Shown: one piece after another, positions 6,801 through 15,882 of the stretch
How the letters are laid out: each line of letters begins with the position of its first letter
How positions within the stretch are numbered: position 1 is the first letter of the stretch
NCBI GenBank assembly: GCA_034431765.1
Contig: DAOUDD010000196.1
Span: 1 to 21,529, forward strand
Length of the DNA: 21,529 bases
Reading direction: 5' to 3'
Origin: DASYAN01 sp034431765
Lineage (GTDB): Bacteria; Chloroflexota; Ktedonobacteria; Ktedonobacterales; Ktedonobacteraceae
The notes under the pieces: model-generated
Databases searched by the model: none
Told to the model about the DNA's origin: nothing
Seen by the model: only the letters and a program-made list of their open reading frames with translations
Position numbers and translations under genes: made by a program

Positions 6801-7514
6801 ATGGGCAACTACCAGTCATGGCGACACCATCGTGAGGTTGATCTATCTCTCCGTGCGCAGTTGGCACAGCTTGAACAGGAGCTGGCTCAGCTCGAAGAGC
6901 AGATCTCTGGCCTCTCGAACACTTCAGTATCCGCCGATAATACGATTATTTCTGCACTCATCACTCATATACATACAGATGAGCAACACTATCCTGCTCA
7001 GGAAGAGCAGGAACAGACGTTGCCCTCGTCGTCTTCAGCGCCTCCTCCAGCACAGGAGCGCGTGAACGCATCTTCGTCTCACCCCTCCCTATTTTCTCCT
7101 CCATCACAAACCGTCTCTCCTGCTCTGCAGGCCTGGGGCCATCTCCCCAACTTCGATACGCAGGCGGCTGAAACCCCCGCACATCCTTATACGGAGGAAC
7201 ATGCCTCTACAGCCGCTACAGCCTCTACAGGTTCAACTGATCAGCACGAGCATCTCCTTCCTACCGATATAAATGCGTTTATTGATGCCAATCATGATAA
7301 CAGTGATGACCGCGATAACCATGATAATCGTGAGGCTGCACCACAAGCAGAACTTCCCTGGTGGTTACGCGACGGCATCTATCCCTCTCGTCTTGAACAA
7401 GGAGATGGTCAGCCACCATTTGGACAAAATCAAGACACTGATCAGTCTGTCGAACGCTGGTTTATACGCCGCCAGCAACTTGGTACACATTCCGATGAGA
7501 TACAGAAGGAGTAG
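6801..7514 (+). CDS. Unrecognised coiled-coil, low-complexity acidic protein
   Basis: A 237-aa protein of no family I recognise. Residues about 12-38 are a clear coiled coil (repeated LAQLEQELAQLEEQI heptads). Residues about 60-180 are low complexity, rich in Ser, Pro, Ala, His, Asp and Asn, and probably disordered. A short conserved-looking patch follows (AELPWWLRDGIYPSRL, 183-198), then VERWFIRRQQLG (about 214-225). There is no signal peptide or membrane helix. GAGGT lies 5 bases before the ATG. It is followed after only 5 bases by the gene at 7520 and should be co-transcribed with it from the promoters at 6602-6699. A scaffold or adaptor role is possible given the coiled coil and the nearby wall-synthesis genes, but that is a guess from position only. 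Confidence 0.75.
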   Translation: MGNYQSWRHHREVDLSLRAQLAQLEQELAQLEEQISGLSNTSVSADNTIISALITHIHTDEQHYPAQEEQEQTLPSSSSAPPPAQERVNASSSHPSLFSPPSQTVSPALQAWGHLPNFDTQAAETPAHPYTEEHASTAATASTGSTDQHEHLLPTDINAFIDANHDNSDDRDNHDNREAAPQAELPWWLRDGIYPSRLEQGDGQPPFGQNQDTDQSVERWFIRRQQLGTHSDEIQKE

Positions 7515-7519
7515 GAGCC

Positions 7520-8686
7520 ATGAGTTTACTCGACAACAAATCTCTCTGGCAGAACACGGCTTCCCCTTCACCAGCTTCGCCGTTATTATCCGAAGCGGAA
7601 ATTTCTGATCTTTTCGCCCGTATTCCAGTGCAAGATATAGAAAGCTTCTATCAGCTTTATACGCTCTGGTCTCTACGAAAGCGTCATGATTTGCTCAGCA
7701 GCAGAATTGCTGCGCTTCAGCAAGAGATCGCGGACAATCTGGACACCCTTTCTCGCCTTGAGCCTTCTCCTATCGCACTCGCTACCCTCGCTCAGTTTCA
7801 AGCCTATGACGTACAGGATATCGACCTGATTGAACGTATGCTCGCACGTGGTGAGGGCTGGCTTGATCACACGCTGCAACTACTCGAACGCTGTGAACGG
7901 CTCGATATGATTCAGGGGAACTATACGCAATGGTGCGAGCACGCTCTGGAAGGCGCTTACGACTGGCTCGACTCGATGCCCGAATTTGATGCTGAGAGCA
8001 CTGAGCAAGAAGAGGTAACAACCTCTTCAGAAGCCTCTGACACTTCAACACTTCCCGATCCAACCGAGGCTCTTCTGCTGCAAAAATTGCAGACAGAGGA
8101 AGATGCAACGCAAGGGCCGCAAACCACAATCTCTACAGACTCTCCCAAAATTACACAGCCTCTGCCAGCCGTGTCCGAAACCGCTGATGAGGAGCTAGCA
8201 GCAATAGAGCAGACAGAGCGCGCTATTGCAATCAACCTTGCCGAAAGTGCCGACGCAGAGATACTACGTGCTCAATTGGCTCCCACAGTCCGGCTGAACG
8301 CCTTACCCTCACGTGCACGTTCACAAAAAGCTTCATCTGAGCAAAACGCGCTTCTCTCGGAGCAGGCAGCGCTAGAGCTTCCCGAAGATACTGATAGCGT
8401 TCCAGATGATGCTAGTGCTCTCGCCGCTCCGTCTGTTTCCTCTCCCTCCGAAATAGTGCAGGACCCTGTTGAAGAAACAGTACAGCCGAGCGTAGATACA
8501 GAGGCGCAAACGACTGATGAGATAACTGATTCAGGCGAACCGTCGGTACCTGCCACACAGGCTGAATCCCCAGTCGTGCAAAAGGCGATTCTACCGGAAA
8601 AGCAAGCGAGTAGTAAGACAATCAAGAAAACGAAACGGCATGGTTTCCTGTATCGTCTCCTAATGAAACTTCTGCGTTGGCGTTGA
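7520..8686 (+). CDS. Unrecognised protein: helical N-domain, acidic linker, basic amphipathic tail
   Basis: A 388-aa protein of no family I recognise. Residues about 24-152 look like a compact all-helical domain (FYQLYTLWSLRKRHDLLSSR, several Trp and Leu heptads). Residues about 153-360 are strongly acidic and rich in Glu, Ser, Thr, Ala and Pro, so probably disordered. The last 24 residues switch to a basic, hydrophobic stretch (KTIKKTKRHGFLYRLLMKLL, then RWR) that could bind membrane or nucleic acid as an amphipathic helix. AAGGAG and GGAG precede the ATG and overlap the end of the gene before it. Its last 27 bases overlap the 3' end of the convergent LapA-domain gene. Gene reality is well supported by codon structure, spacing and ribosome-binding site; function is unknown. 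Confidence 0.75.
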   Translation: MSLLDNKSLWQNTASPSPASPLLSEAEISDLFARIPVQDIESFYQLYTLWSLRKRHDLLSSRIAALQQEIADNLDTLSRLEPSPIALATLAQFQAYDVQDIDLIERMLARGEGWLDHTLQLLERCERLDMIQGNYTQWCEHALEGAYDWLDSMPEFDAESTEQEEVTTSSEASDTSTLPDPTEALLLQKLQTEEDATQGPQTTISTDSPKITQPLPAVSETADEELAAIEQTERAIAINLAESADAEILRAQLAPTVRLNALPSRARSQKASSEQNALLSEQAALELPEDTDSVPDDASALAAPSVSSPSEIVQDPVEETVQPSVDTEAQTTDEITDSGEPSVPATQAESPVVQKAILPEKQASSKTIKKTKRHGFLYRLLMKLLRWR

Positions 8687-9097
8687 AGATCCACCATTCG
8701 CGGTTTGCTGCGATTGTCCAGGCAGGCCAGGCATAGGTAAAAATGAGCCATTTGATGGGGATAGAGGTCCACTGCCTCCTTTTGGTAGTGGATGCATTGT
8801 CTTCGCTGCCACTGGGGGAACGTTTCCCTGTAACAAGGAGTATTGCTCCTCTAACTGCGCCACATGTGTACGCAGAGCCTTCAGCTCACGCCGCTCTTTC
8901 AGTGCCGCAAGAATCGAAACTACGTAGAGCGCAAGCGCGCCGAGCAAAAAGGCTGCGAGAATCAGCAGACCGAGTGGAATCTCCGGCGACTGCCACGAAA
9001 AGAGTTCCAGGTGTACTGTTGTCGCCAGATTCTGCACCGCAAGCAGCGTCACTGCTCCACCAACCAAAACAAGCAAGATAAGCACAAGGACAATCAC
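8660..9097 (-). CDS. LapA-domain (DUF1049) membrane protein
   Basis: A 145-aa inner-membrane protein. Two hydrophobic helices (about residues 2-22 and 41-65) flank a short loop containing AVQNLATTVHLELF, the typical LapA/DUF1049 pattern, followed by a coiled coil (about 67-94, LKERRELKALRTHVAQLEEQ). The tail is rich in Gly, Pro and Ser. In E. coli the related LapA/LapB pair adjusts lipopolysaccharide synthesis through LpxC; Ktedonobacteria lack lipopolysaccharide, so here only a structural membrane role can be stated. It begins with GTG at 9097, with GGAGGAG 6 bases upstream. It is convergent with the acidic-protein operon, overlapping it by 27 bases, and divergent from mutS. Confidence 0.85.
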   Translation of the reverse strand: MIVLVLILLVLVGGAVTLLAVQNLATTVHLELFSWQSPEIPLGLLILAAFLLGALALYVVSILAALKERRELKALRTHVAQLEEQYSLLQGNVPPVAAKTMHPLPKGGSGPLSPSNGSFLPMPGLPGQSQQTANGGSSTPTQKFH

Positions 9098-9159
9098 AAA
9101 CCGCTCCTCCAGAAGGCTGTCAAATACCTAGAAATCAAAGTCAGACTTATAGTTATACA

Positions 9160-9188
9160 TACGTACAGCCTACCACATTATGTACAGC
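9160..9188. repeat. Short direct repeat upstream of the LapA-domain gene
   Basis: TACGTACAGC (9160-9169) and TATGTACAGC (9179-9188) differ at one base and repeat with a 19-base period, close to two helical turns. They lie 60-90 bases upstream of the LapA start and about 110 bases upstream of mutS. A regulator site is possible; no protein is assigned. Confidence 0.3.
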
Positions 9189-9242
9189 TTAAGAGAAAAG
9201 TAACATGAGCAGAACGTGTTTGCGCTCCCGGTCTTCCACAAA

Positions 9243-9271
9243 TTGACGCAACACACAGAAGGGTCTATACT
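9243..9271 (+). promoter_or_regulatory. mutS promoter
   Basis: TTGACG (9243-9248), an exact 17-base spacer and TATACT (9266-9271). This is a near-consensus sigma-70-type promoter predicting a leader of about 20 bases before the mutS GTG. Confidence 0.7.
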
Positions 9272-9297
9272 TAGGGCGAGCATGTTGGAGGTAGGCA

Positions 9298-12081
9298 GTG
9301 TTATTTGAAGATTACGCGAAAGAGCACCCCGTTCACAGTCCGGTGCGCGCTCAATACTTACATATCAAGCAGCAAAATCCCGATGCAATTCTCTTCTTCC
9401 GCATGGGCGACTTCTATGAGATGTTCGATGATGATGCCGAAATCGTTGCCCGCGAACTGGAGATAGCATTAACGCGCCGCGATTTTGGACGTGGGCAGAA
9501 GTCGCCCATGGCGGGCATTCCGCATTCCGCCGCTGATAGCTATATCGCGCGTCTGGTGAGCAAAGGCTACCGCGTCGCTATCTGCGAACAGACCAGCGAT
9601 CCCGCGCTCTCAAAAGGGATTGTGGACCGCGAGGTTATTCGCATCGTGACTCCCGGCACTGTGATCGATCCGGCGATGCTGGCCGCGAAGCGCAATAACT
9701 TTCTCGCGGCAGCCGTCGCGGGACGCGATGCGGTGGGCATCGCCTACATTGATATCACAACCGGCGAGTTCGCCGTTACCCAGTTCTCAACGCCCGAACC
9801 CTCTCTCGCGATTCAACAGGAGATGGCGCGCGTCAGCCCCGCTGAGGTGCTCGTCGAGGCGAACTACAGCCGCCAGGGCAGCCGCAAACGGCGCTGGCTG
9901 GCCGCCGTGATGAGCGAGAAACAGGTGACGAAGCTCGGCAGCAATGGCAATCCCAACGCCGATATCCCTGAACTGGGTGAGGAAGAGGATGACGACGAGA
10001 CTGCACCGCTTGCTAAAACCCTTGAAGGGGTCGCCGGTCACGTTACCCCCTATGATACTCGCTACTTCAACCTTGATGACGCTCGCCACCGCCTGCTGCA
10101 ACAGTTTCACGTCGCCTCGCTCGAAAGCTTTGGCTGCGCACATCTGCCCCTCGCCATTCGCGCGGCAGGGGCAGTTCTGGCATACATTCAGGAGACACAG
10201 AAGGGCCTGCTTCAACAACTCAACGCCCTGGAAACCTACTCGGCCAGCGGCTTTATGACGCTCGATGCCTACACGCGCCGCAACCTCGAACTGTTCGAGA
10301 CGGGGCGGAGCGGCTCAACAAAAGGCTCGCTGCTCTGGGTGCTCGATCACACACGTACACCTATGGGAGGCCGCCTGCTGCGGCGCTGGATCGGACAGCC
10401 CCTGCTCGATGTACAGGCGATTGGGCAACGTCAGGAGGCGATCGGCGAGCTACTGGCCGACACGCTGCTCCAGGCGCGCCTCGCCGAAGCACTCAAACGC
10501 ACTGGTGATATCGAACGCCTCATCAATCGCGTCCGACAGCGTATCGCCAACCCGCGTGATCTTGTTGCGCTTGCAAATGGACTGCGCGCTGCAGCCGAGG
10601 CACGGGCGAGCTTTACAGAAGACGAAGCGGCTCACCTCCCAACGCTCACGACGATAATGGAACGTCTCGCCGACAACAATGATATCATCACGTTGATCGA
10701 GCGCGCCATCGTCGATGAGCCGCCCATGAGTGCAACGGAGGGCGGTATCTTGCGCCCCGGCTTTAGCTCCGAGCTTGATCAACTGAAACACGCCTCCTCG
10801 CATGGACGGCAATGGATCGCCGATCTAGAGCAGCGGGAGCGCAAACGTACGGGCATCGCAAATCTCAAAGTTGGCTTTAATCGCGCCTCTGGCTACTACA
10901 TCGAGGTCTCCAACGCGCAACTGAATCGTGTCCCCACAGAGTACGTGCGCCGCCAGACCCTGACCAATGCCGAACGCTATATCACATCCGATCTCAAAGA
11001 GTACGAGACCCTCGTCCTCAACGCTCAGGAACGCATCAACAAGATGGAGAACGAGTTCTTCGTCCAACTACGCAGCGATATCGCGCTCCACGCCTCGGAA
11101 CGCATCCAGGCGACAGCCGCCGCACTTGCTGAAATCGATACCTACCTGAGCCTTGCCGAGGTTGCCAGCCGCCAGAATTACGTGCGCCCCACGGTAAACG
11201 AGGGCGACACCATTCATATAGTTGCAGGCAGGCATCCCGTCGTTGAGCTGGCGCAGTCTGATGCCCCCTTCATCCCCAACGATGCCAACCTCTCTAATTC
11301 AGAGGCCCAGATTGCGATTATCACCGGCCCAAATATGGCAGGTAAATCCACCTATCTGCGCCAGGTCGCGTTGATCACCCTGCTGGCACAGATCGGCAGC
11401 TACATTCCAGCAGAGACCGCATCAATTGGCATGGTGGATCGCATCTTTACCCGTATCGGCGCACAAGATGATCTGGCAACCGGGCAGAGCACCTTTATGG
11501 TCGAGATGGTCGAGACGGCGAATATCCTCCACCACGCAACTCCTCGCAGCCTGATCATTCTCGACGAGATCGGTCGTGGCACGAGCACCTACGATGGCCT
11601 GGCTATCGCACGCGCCATCGTCGAATACCTGCACAATAACAAGCGCAGCGGTGCGCGTACACTCTTCGCCACCCACTACCACGAGCTGGTCGAAGTAGCA
11701 CAACTGCTGCCACGCATTCGCTGCCTGAACGTGGCTGTGAGCGAGGAAGCGGGACAGGTGGTCTTCTTGCGCAAGATCGTTCCCGGCGGTGCTGATAGAA
11801 GCTATGGCATCCACGTCGCACAGCTCGCTGGCATTCCACGCCCTGTCATCCATCGCGCAGAGGAGATTCTCGAAGAGCTGGAGCGCAAGGGCGATGCGAA
11901 AACGCGCCGCAAAGCGATGCGTGACATGACCATGCCTGCCGCCTGGCAGATGACCCTCTTCGCCTCCGAGCCGCACCCATTGATCGACGAACTCAAAAAT
12001 TTAGCAATCGACGAACTGACACCCATCGAGGCCATCAGCAAACTCTACGAACTCCAACAAAAAGCCCGTAACAATTCGTAA
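9298..12081 (+). CDS. mutS: DNA mismatch repair protein MutS
   Basis: A 927-aa mismatch-recognition ATPase, longer than E. coli MutS (853 aa). The mismatch-reading Phe-x-Glu is Phe39-Tyr-Glu41 in RMGDFYEMF. The C-terminal ABC-type ATPase has the Walker A GPNMAGKST (677-685), Walker B LIILDEIGRGTST (Asp756, Glu757) and the conserved THYHEL. QMTLF near the C-terminus is a likely sliding-clamp binding motif, followed by the small C-terminal helical region (LTPIEAISKLYELQ). An acidic insertion near residues 210-243 (GEEEDDDET) in the connector region explains part of the extra length. It starts with GTG at 9298, GGAGGT six bases upstream. No mutL is adjacent. It acts in the cytosol, binding mismatches and recruiting MutL after replication. 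Confidence 0.98.
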   Translation: MLFEDYAKEHPVHSPVRAQYLHIKQQNPDAILFFRMGDFYEMFDDDAEIVARELEIALTRRDFGRGQKSPMAGIPHSAADSYIARLVSKGYRVAICEQTSDPALSKGIVDREVIRIVTPGTVIDPAMLAAKRNNFLAAAVAGRDAVGIAYIDITTGEFAVTQFSTPEPSLAIQQEMARVSPAEVLVEANYSRQGSRKRRWLAAVMSEKQVTKLGSNGNPNADIPELGEEEDDDETAPLAKTLEGVAGHVTPYDTRYFNLDDARHRLLQQFHVASLESFGCAHLPLAIRAAGAVLAYIQETQKGLLQQLNALETYSASGFMTLDAYTRRNLELFETGRSGSTKGSLLWVLDHTRTPMGGRLLRRWIGQPLLDVQAIGQRQEAIGELLADTLLQARLAEALKRTGDIERLINRVRQRIANPRDLVALANGLRAAAEARASFTEDEAAHLPTLTTIMERLADNNDIITLIERAIVDEPPMSATEGGILRPGFSSELDQLKHASSHGRQWIADLEQRERKRTGIANLKVGFNRASGYYIEVSNAQLNRVPTEYVRRQTLTNAERYITSDLKEYETLVLNAQERINKMENEFFVQLRSDIALHASERIQATAAALAEIDTYLSLAEVASRQNYVRPTVNEGDTIHIVAGRHPVVELAQSDAPFIPNDANLSNSEAQIAIITGPNMAGKSTYLRQVALITLLAQIGSYIPAETASIGMVDRIFTRIGAQDDLATGQSTFMVEMVETANILHHATPRSLIILDEIGRGTSTYDGLAIARAIVEYLHNNKRSGARTLFATHYHELVEVAQLLPRIRCLNVAVSEEAGQVVFLRKIVPGGADRSYGIHVAQLAGIPRPVIHRAEEILEELERKGDAKTRRKAMRDMTMPAAWQMTLFASEPHPLIDELKNLAIDELTPIEAISKLYELQQKARNNS

Positions 12082-12179
12082 TGGTAATGTACTACTCAAT
12101 AAGGGAGATAAATAGCAACTGAGTTTGTCTACAATCTATTTCAACGAAGAGATCTCGACGAGGGCAGAGATGTACGGCG

Positions 12180-12211
12180 CGTAGGGGCGATCCCTTGCGG
12201 TCGCCCCTACG
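12180..12211. repeat. GC-rich palindromic hairpin repeat
   Basis: A perfect 11-bp inverted repeat, CGTAGGGGCGA (12180-12190) and TCGCCCCTACG (12201-12211), around a 10-base loop. GTAGGGGCGA hairpins of this kind are, from memory, dispersed in many copies in diverse bacterial genomes. Lying about 100 bases after mutS it may also stop transcription or protect mRNA ends, but there is no T-tract. Confidence 0.6.
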
Positions 12212-12258
12212 TGGCTAACGTTCGCAAGAAATTACTAACGGAATAAAAAGACTTTGTG

Positions 12259-12272
12259 TATTGTTTACAATA
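12259..12272. promoter_or_regulatory. Small perfect palindrome
   Basis: TATTGTTTACAATA is a 6-bp inverted repeat around two bases, in an AT-rich part of the gap. It could be an operator, but no promoter is clearly attached to it. Confidence 0.2.
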
Positions 12273-12413
12273 AGTAGTGGTGGTGTCGTAAAGAGGGCCG
12301 TGTCATACGTATAGTAAATGTACCAATATTTCCAAATTAAAAATCGTGTAGTGAGTCGGCTTGCGATTCCATTGGGAAATAAGAAGAGGAGGGCAACCAT
12401 GGTGGAAACCGGA

Positions 12414-12573
12414 GGCAGCGGGCGCTCTGAAGATGCCGCCCCTCCCCTTGGTGATGAATCAGGTGCAGGAGGAAGGCAGAGGATGTCGTCTGGTTTCCTC
12501 GCCCACCCGACCGGCTATTCTCACCGACGAGGAATGCACACGGTTTACCGCTATAGAGAGGGACAGCACTTCA
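12414..12573 (+). repeat. Dispersed repeat, copy A
   Basis: About 160 bases that align over their whole length with 19264-19423. The conserved blocks include AAGATGCCGCC, GTGATGAATCAGGTGC, GCCCACCCGACC and CGGTTTACCG, with a diverged middle part. The two copies have the same orientation and lie in different intergenic regions. This marks a repeat family of unknown origin, possibly a miniature transposable element or a decayed gene fragment. No terminal inverted repeats were found. Confidence 0.65.
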
Positions 12574-12640
12574 TGGCGGCTGCTGCGGCGGAGTCCGCAA
12601 ATGATTGCCCCTGACTCATAACTCCTACGCGTCATATAAC

Positions 12641-12670
12641 TGGCAACTCTTGAGCTGTAGAGCGTATAGT
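12641..12670 (+). promoter_or_regulatory. Possible tal promoter
   Basis: TGGCAA (12641-12646), an 18-base spacer and TATAGT (12665-12670). The -35 is poor. It would give a leader of about 120 bases carrying two hairpins, CTGTT/AACAG (12692-12707) and CCTGG/CCAGG (12721-12745). Confidence 0.35.
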
Positions 12671-12798
12671 ATAGAGGTGAATGAGAGATTCCTGTTCCGG
12701 GCAACAGAACAGAGCAAACCCCTGGAACATTCTTTTCTTCCCAGGTAGTGCAAAAGAGTACACAGGTACATAGACAAAAAAAGAGAGGGGAGATTCTT

Positions 12799-13944
<1,146 letters not shown>

Positions 13945-13966
13945 ACTATACAGCCTTGACGTTCCT

Positions 13967-14002
13967 GGGAGTTTGGGGCTACCCCAAATTCCCCTCTTTT
14001 TT
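13967..14002 (+). terminator. Rho-independent terminator after tal
   Basis: GGGAGTTTGGGG (13967-13978) pairs with CCCCAAATTCCC (13982-13993) around a 3-base loop, giving 12 bp with one G-T pair, followed by a run of six T residues (13997-14002). It sits about 25 bases after the tal stop. Confidence 0.9.
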
Positions 14003-14047
14003 GTCTAAGAGATAGCTGTTCAGGCGGCGCTGCAACGGTCCCATCTC

Positions 14048-14077
14048 TTGAGACAGAATAATGCACGTTGATATAAA
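14048..14077 (+). promoter_or_regulatory. Putative promoter of the zwf operon
   Basis: TTGAGA (14048-14053), an 18-base spacer and TATAAA (14072-14077). Located after the tal terminator, it gives a leader of about 95 bases before zwf. Confidence 0.45.
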
Positions 14078-14178
14078 GTATGATATGCTACCGCCAGAAC
14101 AGCATGCCTGACATGTCTGAGTACATCAATACATTTCACGTTCATCGTTTTTAGCATACATGTATAGGAGAATAACAC

Positions 14179-15729
14179 ATGCCTCAGCGTAGTGTCGTCG
14201 AGGCTCCTAATCCCTTTCGCGAGGGACTACGCAGCAAAGAGAGTCTTGAGCCTTGTGTCATGGTCATCTTTGGTGCCACTGGAGATCTCACGCACCGCAA
14301 GTTACTTCCAGCACTCTATAATCTAGCGCTGGAACATCCCCTGCCTGCCGGATTCTCGGTCGTAGCATTTGCACGCCGCCCCTACGACGATGATATCTTC
14401 CGCAGGCAGGCACTCGACTCGATCAATCAGTACTCGCGGCAGAAGCCCGTCAACCCACAGGTCTGGGAGAGCTTCGCCTCCGGCATCCACTACCTGCAAT
14501 CCGATTTCCATGATCCGAGTGGATATGAAAAACTGAATGCCTTATTGAACAAACTTGATCAAGAGCGCGGTACAAGTGGAAATCGCATCTTCTACCTGTC
14601 TACCCCGCCCAGCCAGTACCCCGAAATTATTCAAAACCTTGGTGCCGCCGGCCTGAATCGCAATCGCAAGGGCTGGACACGTATCATCATCGAGAAGCCC
14701 TTTGGTCACGACCTGGCTTCAGCACGCGAACTCAATCGACAGGTCGGCAAGGTCTTTAAAGAAGAGCAGATCTATCGCATCGACCACTACCTTGGGAAAG
14801 AGACGGTGCAGAATATCCTGGTCTTCCGCCTGGCAAACGGCATCTTTGAGCCAGTCTGGAACCGTCGCTACGTGGATTCGGTGCAGATCACCGTTGCAGA
14901 AAACCTCGGTCTGGAAGGTCGTGGCGGCTACTACGAGGAGTCCGGCGCTATCCGCGATATGGTACAGAACCATATGTTGCAATTGCTCACCCTTGTCGCG
15001 CTGGAGCCGCCTATCGCCTTTGATGCCAATGCCGTACGCGATGAGAAGGTCAAAGTCCTGCATGCCCTGCAGCCGCTCACCGGTCGCGAGGTGCTCAATA
15101 ACACCATTCGCGGACAATACGGACCCGGCTGGGTGGGAGGCCATGAGGTTCCTGGCTACTTGCAGGAAAACGGCGTCTCGCCCAATTCGCGCACTGAAAC
15201 GTATGTCGCTCTAAAATTGTTTATTGACAACTGGCGCTGGGCTGGCGTACCATTTTACCTACGCACCGGTAAACATTTACCAAAGCGCGTCACCGAGATC
15301 GCGATCCAGTTCAAGCTCGCGCCATTGGTACTCTTCAAGAACAGTGACGCACAGGGACAGGTCGAACCCAATGTACTCACGCTGCGCATCCAACCAGACG
15401 AAGGCATTTCGCTCAAGTTCGGGGCCAAGGTTCCCGGCACCGATATGCAGATTCGCTCCGTGAATATGAATTTCTTCTACGGCTCATCTTTTGTGCGCGA
15501 ACAGCCAGAGGCATACGAACGCCTCATTCTCGATAGTATGCATGGTGATTCGACTCTCTTCACTCGCCGTGACGAGGTTGAGGCCGCGTGGACCTTTATC
15601 CAGGGCATTCTTGATGAATGGAACAGTACTCCGCGCGAAACTATCCATACCTACGAGTCCGGTACCTGGGGACCTCAGGCTTCTGATGAGTTCATCTGGC
15701 GCGATGGCCGACGCTGGCGTCGCCCGTAG
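14179..15729 (+). CDS. zwf: Glucose-6-phosphate dehydrogenase
   Basis: Oxidises glucose-6-phosphate to 6-phosphogluconolactone and produces NADPH, the entry step of the oxidative pentose phosphate pathway. The 516-aa length is typical. The nucleotide-binding motif GATGDLTHRK is at 32-41, EKPFG at 172-176, and the substrate signature RIDHYLGK at 200-207 (Asp202, His203, Lys207). His265 in MVQNHMLQLL corresponds to the catalytic general base of the family. All expected active-site residues are present. ATAGGAG lies 8 bases upstream of the ATG. opcA follows after 153 bases and pgl after that, so the three probably act together. Confidence 0.98.
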   Translation: MPQRSVVEAPNPFREGLRSKESLEPCVMVIFGATGDLTHRKLLPALYNLALEHPLPAGFSVVAFARRPYDDDIFRRQALDSINQYSRQKPVNPQVWESFASGIHYLQSDFHDPSGYEKLNALLNKLDQERGTSGNRIFYLSTPPSQYPEIIQNLGAAGLNRNRKGWTRIIIEKPFGHDLASARELNRQVGKVFKEEQIYRIDHYLGKETVQNILVFRLANGIFEPVWNRRYVDSVQITVAENLGLEGRGGYYEESGAIRDMVQNHMLQLLTLVALEPPIAFDANAVRDEKVKVLHALQPLTGREVLNNTIRGQYGPGWVGGHEVPGYLQENGVSPNSRTETYVALKLFIDNWRWAGVPFYLRTGKHLPKRVTEIAIQFKLAPLVLFKNSDAQGQVEPNVLTLRIQPDEGISLKFGAKVPGTDMQIRSVNMNFFYGSSFVREQPEAYERLILDSMHGDSTLFTRRDEVEAAWTFIQGILDEWNSTPRETIHTYESGTWGPQASDEFIWRDGRRWRRP

Positions 15730-15794
15730 GATAAACTACAAAGGACTAAATAACAAGGGTTGACCGTACTATACATACCATACATTTTCGTATG

Positions 15795-15826
15795 CTTCTC
15801 TTGTGGCACTACGACTTCAAGAGAGG
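15795..15826 (+). other. Hairpin between zwf and opcA
   Basis: CTTCTCTTG (15795-15803) can pair with CAAGAGAGG (15818-15826), 9 bp including one G-T pair, around a 14-base loop. There is no T-tract, so it may set RNA processing or stability between the two genes rather than end transcription. Confidence 0.35.
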
Positions 15827-15882
15827 TACGGTGTCGTCCAGTGAACAACGATGTTCAGATGAAGAGGTATAAGGAATTGGGC

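Larger units (their letters stand above)
12082..12798. other. Long non-coding region with repeats between mutS and tal
   Basis: These 717 bases hold a GC-rich palindrome (12180-12211), an AT-rich stretch with a 14-base palindrome (12259-12272), one copy of a dispersed repeat (12414-12573), a weak tal promoter and two leader hairpins. Open frames inside the repeat (12318-12621) lack protein character and are treated as repeat sequence. Confidence 0.6.

Noticed and set aside
6445..6867. 140-codon open frame on the minus strand with a hydrophobic stretch
   Set aside because: It crosses two plus-strand promoters and the start of the next gene, and has no ribosome-binding site or recognisable motif.
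9180..9240. SOS (LexA) box near mutS
   Set aside because: AGAACGTGTTTG resembles half of a GAAC-N4-GTTC box, but the second half does not match.
12318..12621. Open frames across dispersed repeat copy A as a small protein family shared with 19255-19461
   Set aside because: The copies share a few peptide blocks (DESGA, LAHPT, VYR), but the middle needs compensating insertions and deletions and no start signals match, so a non-coding repeat is more likely.
15760..15786. TTGACC as a promoter -35 before opcA
   Set aside because: The nearest -10-like hexamer (TACATT) is spaced by only 15 bases and is weak.
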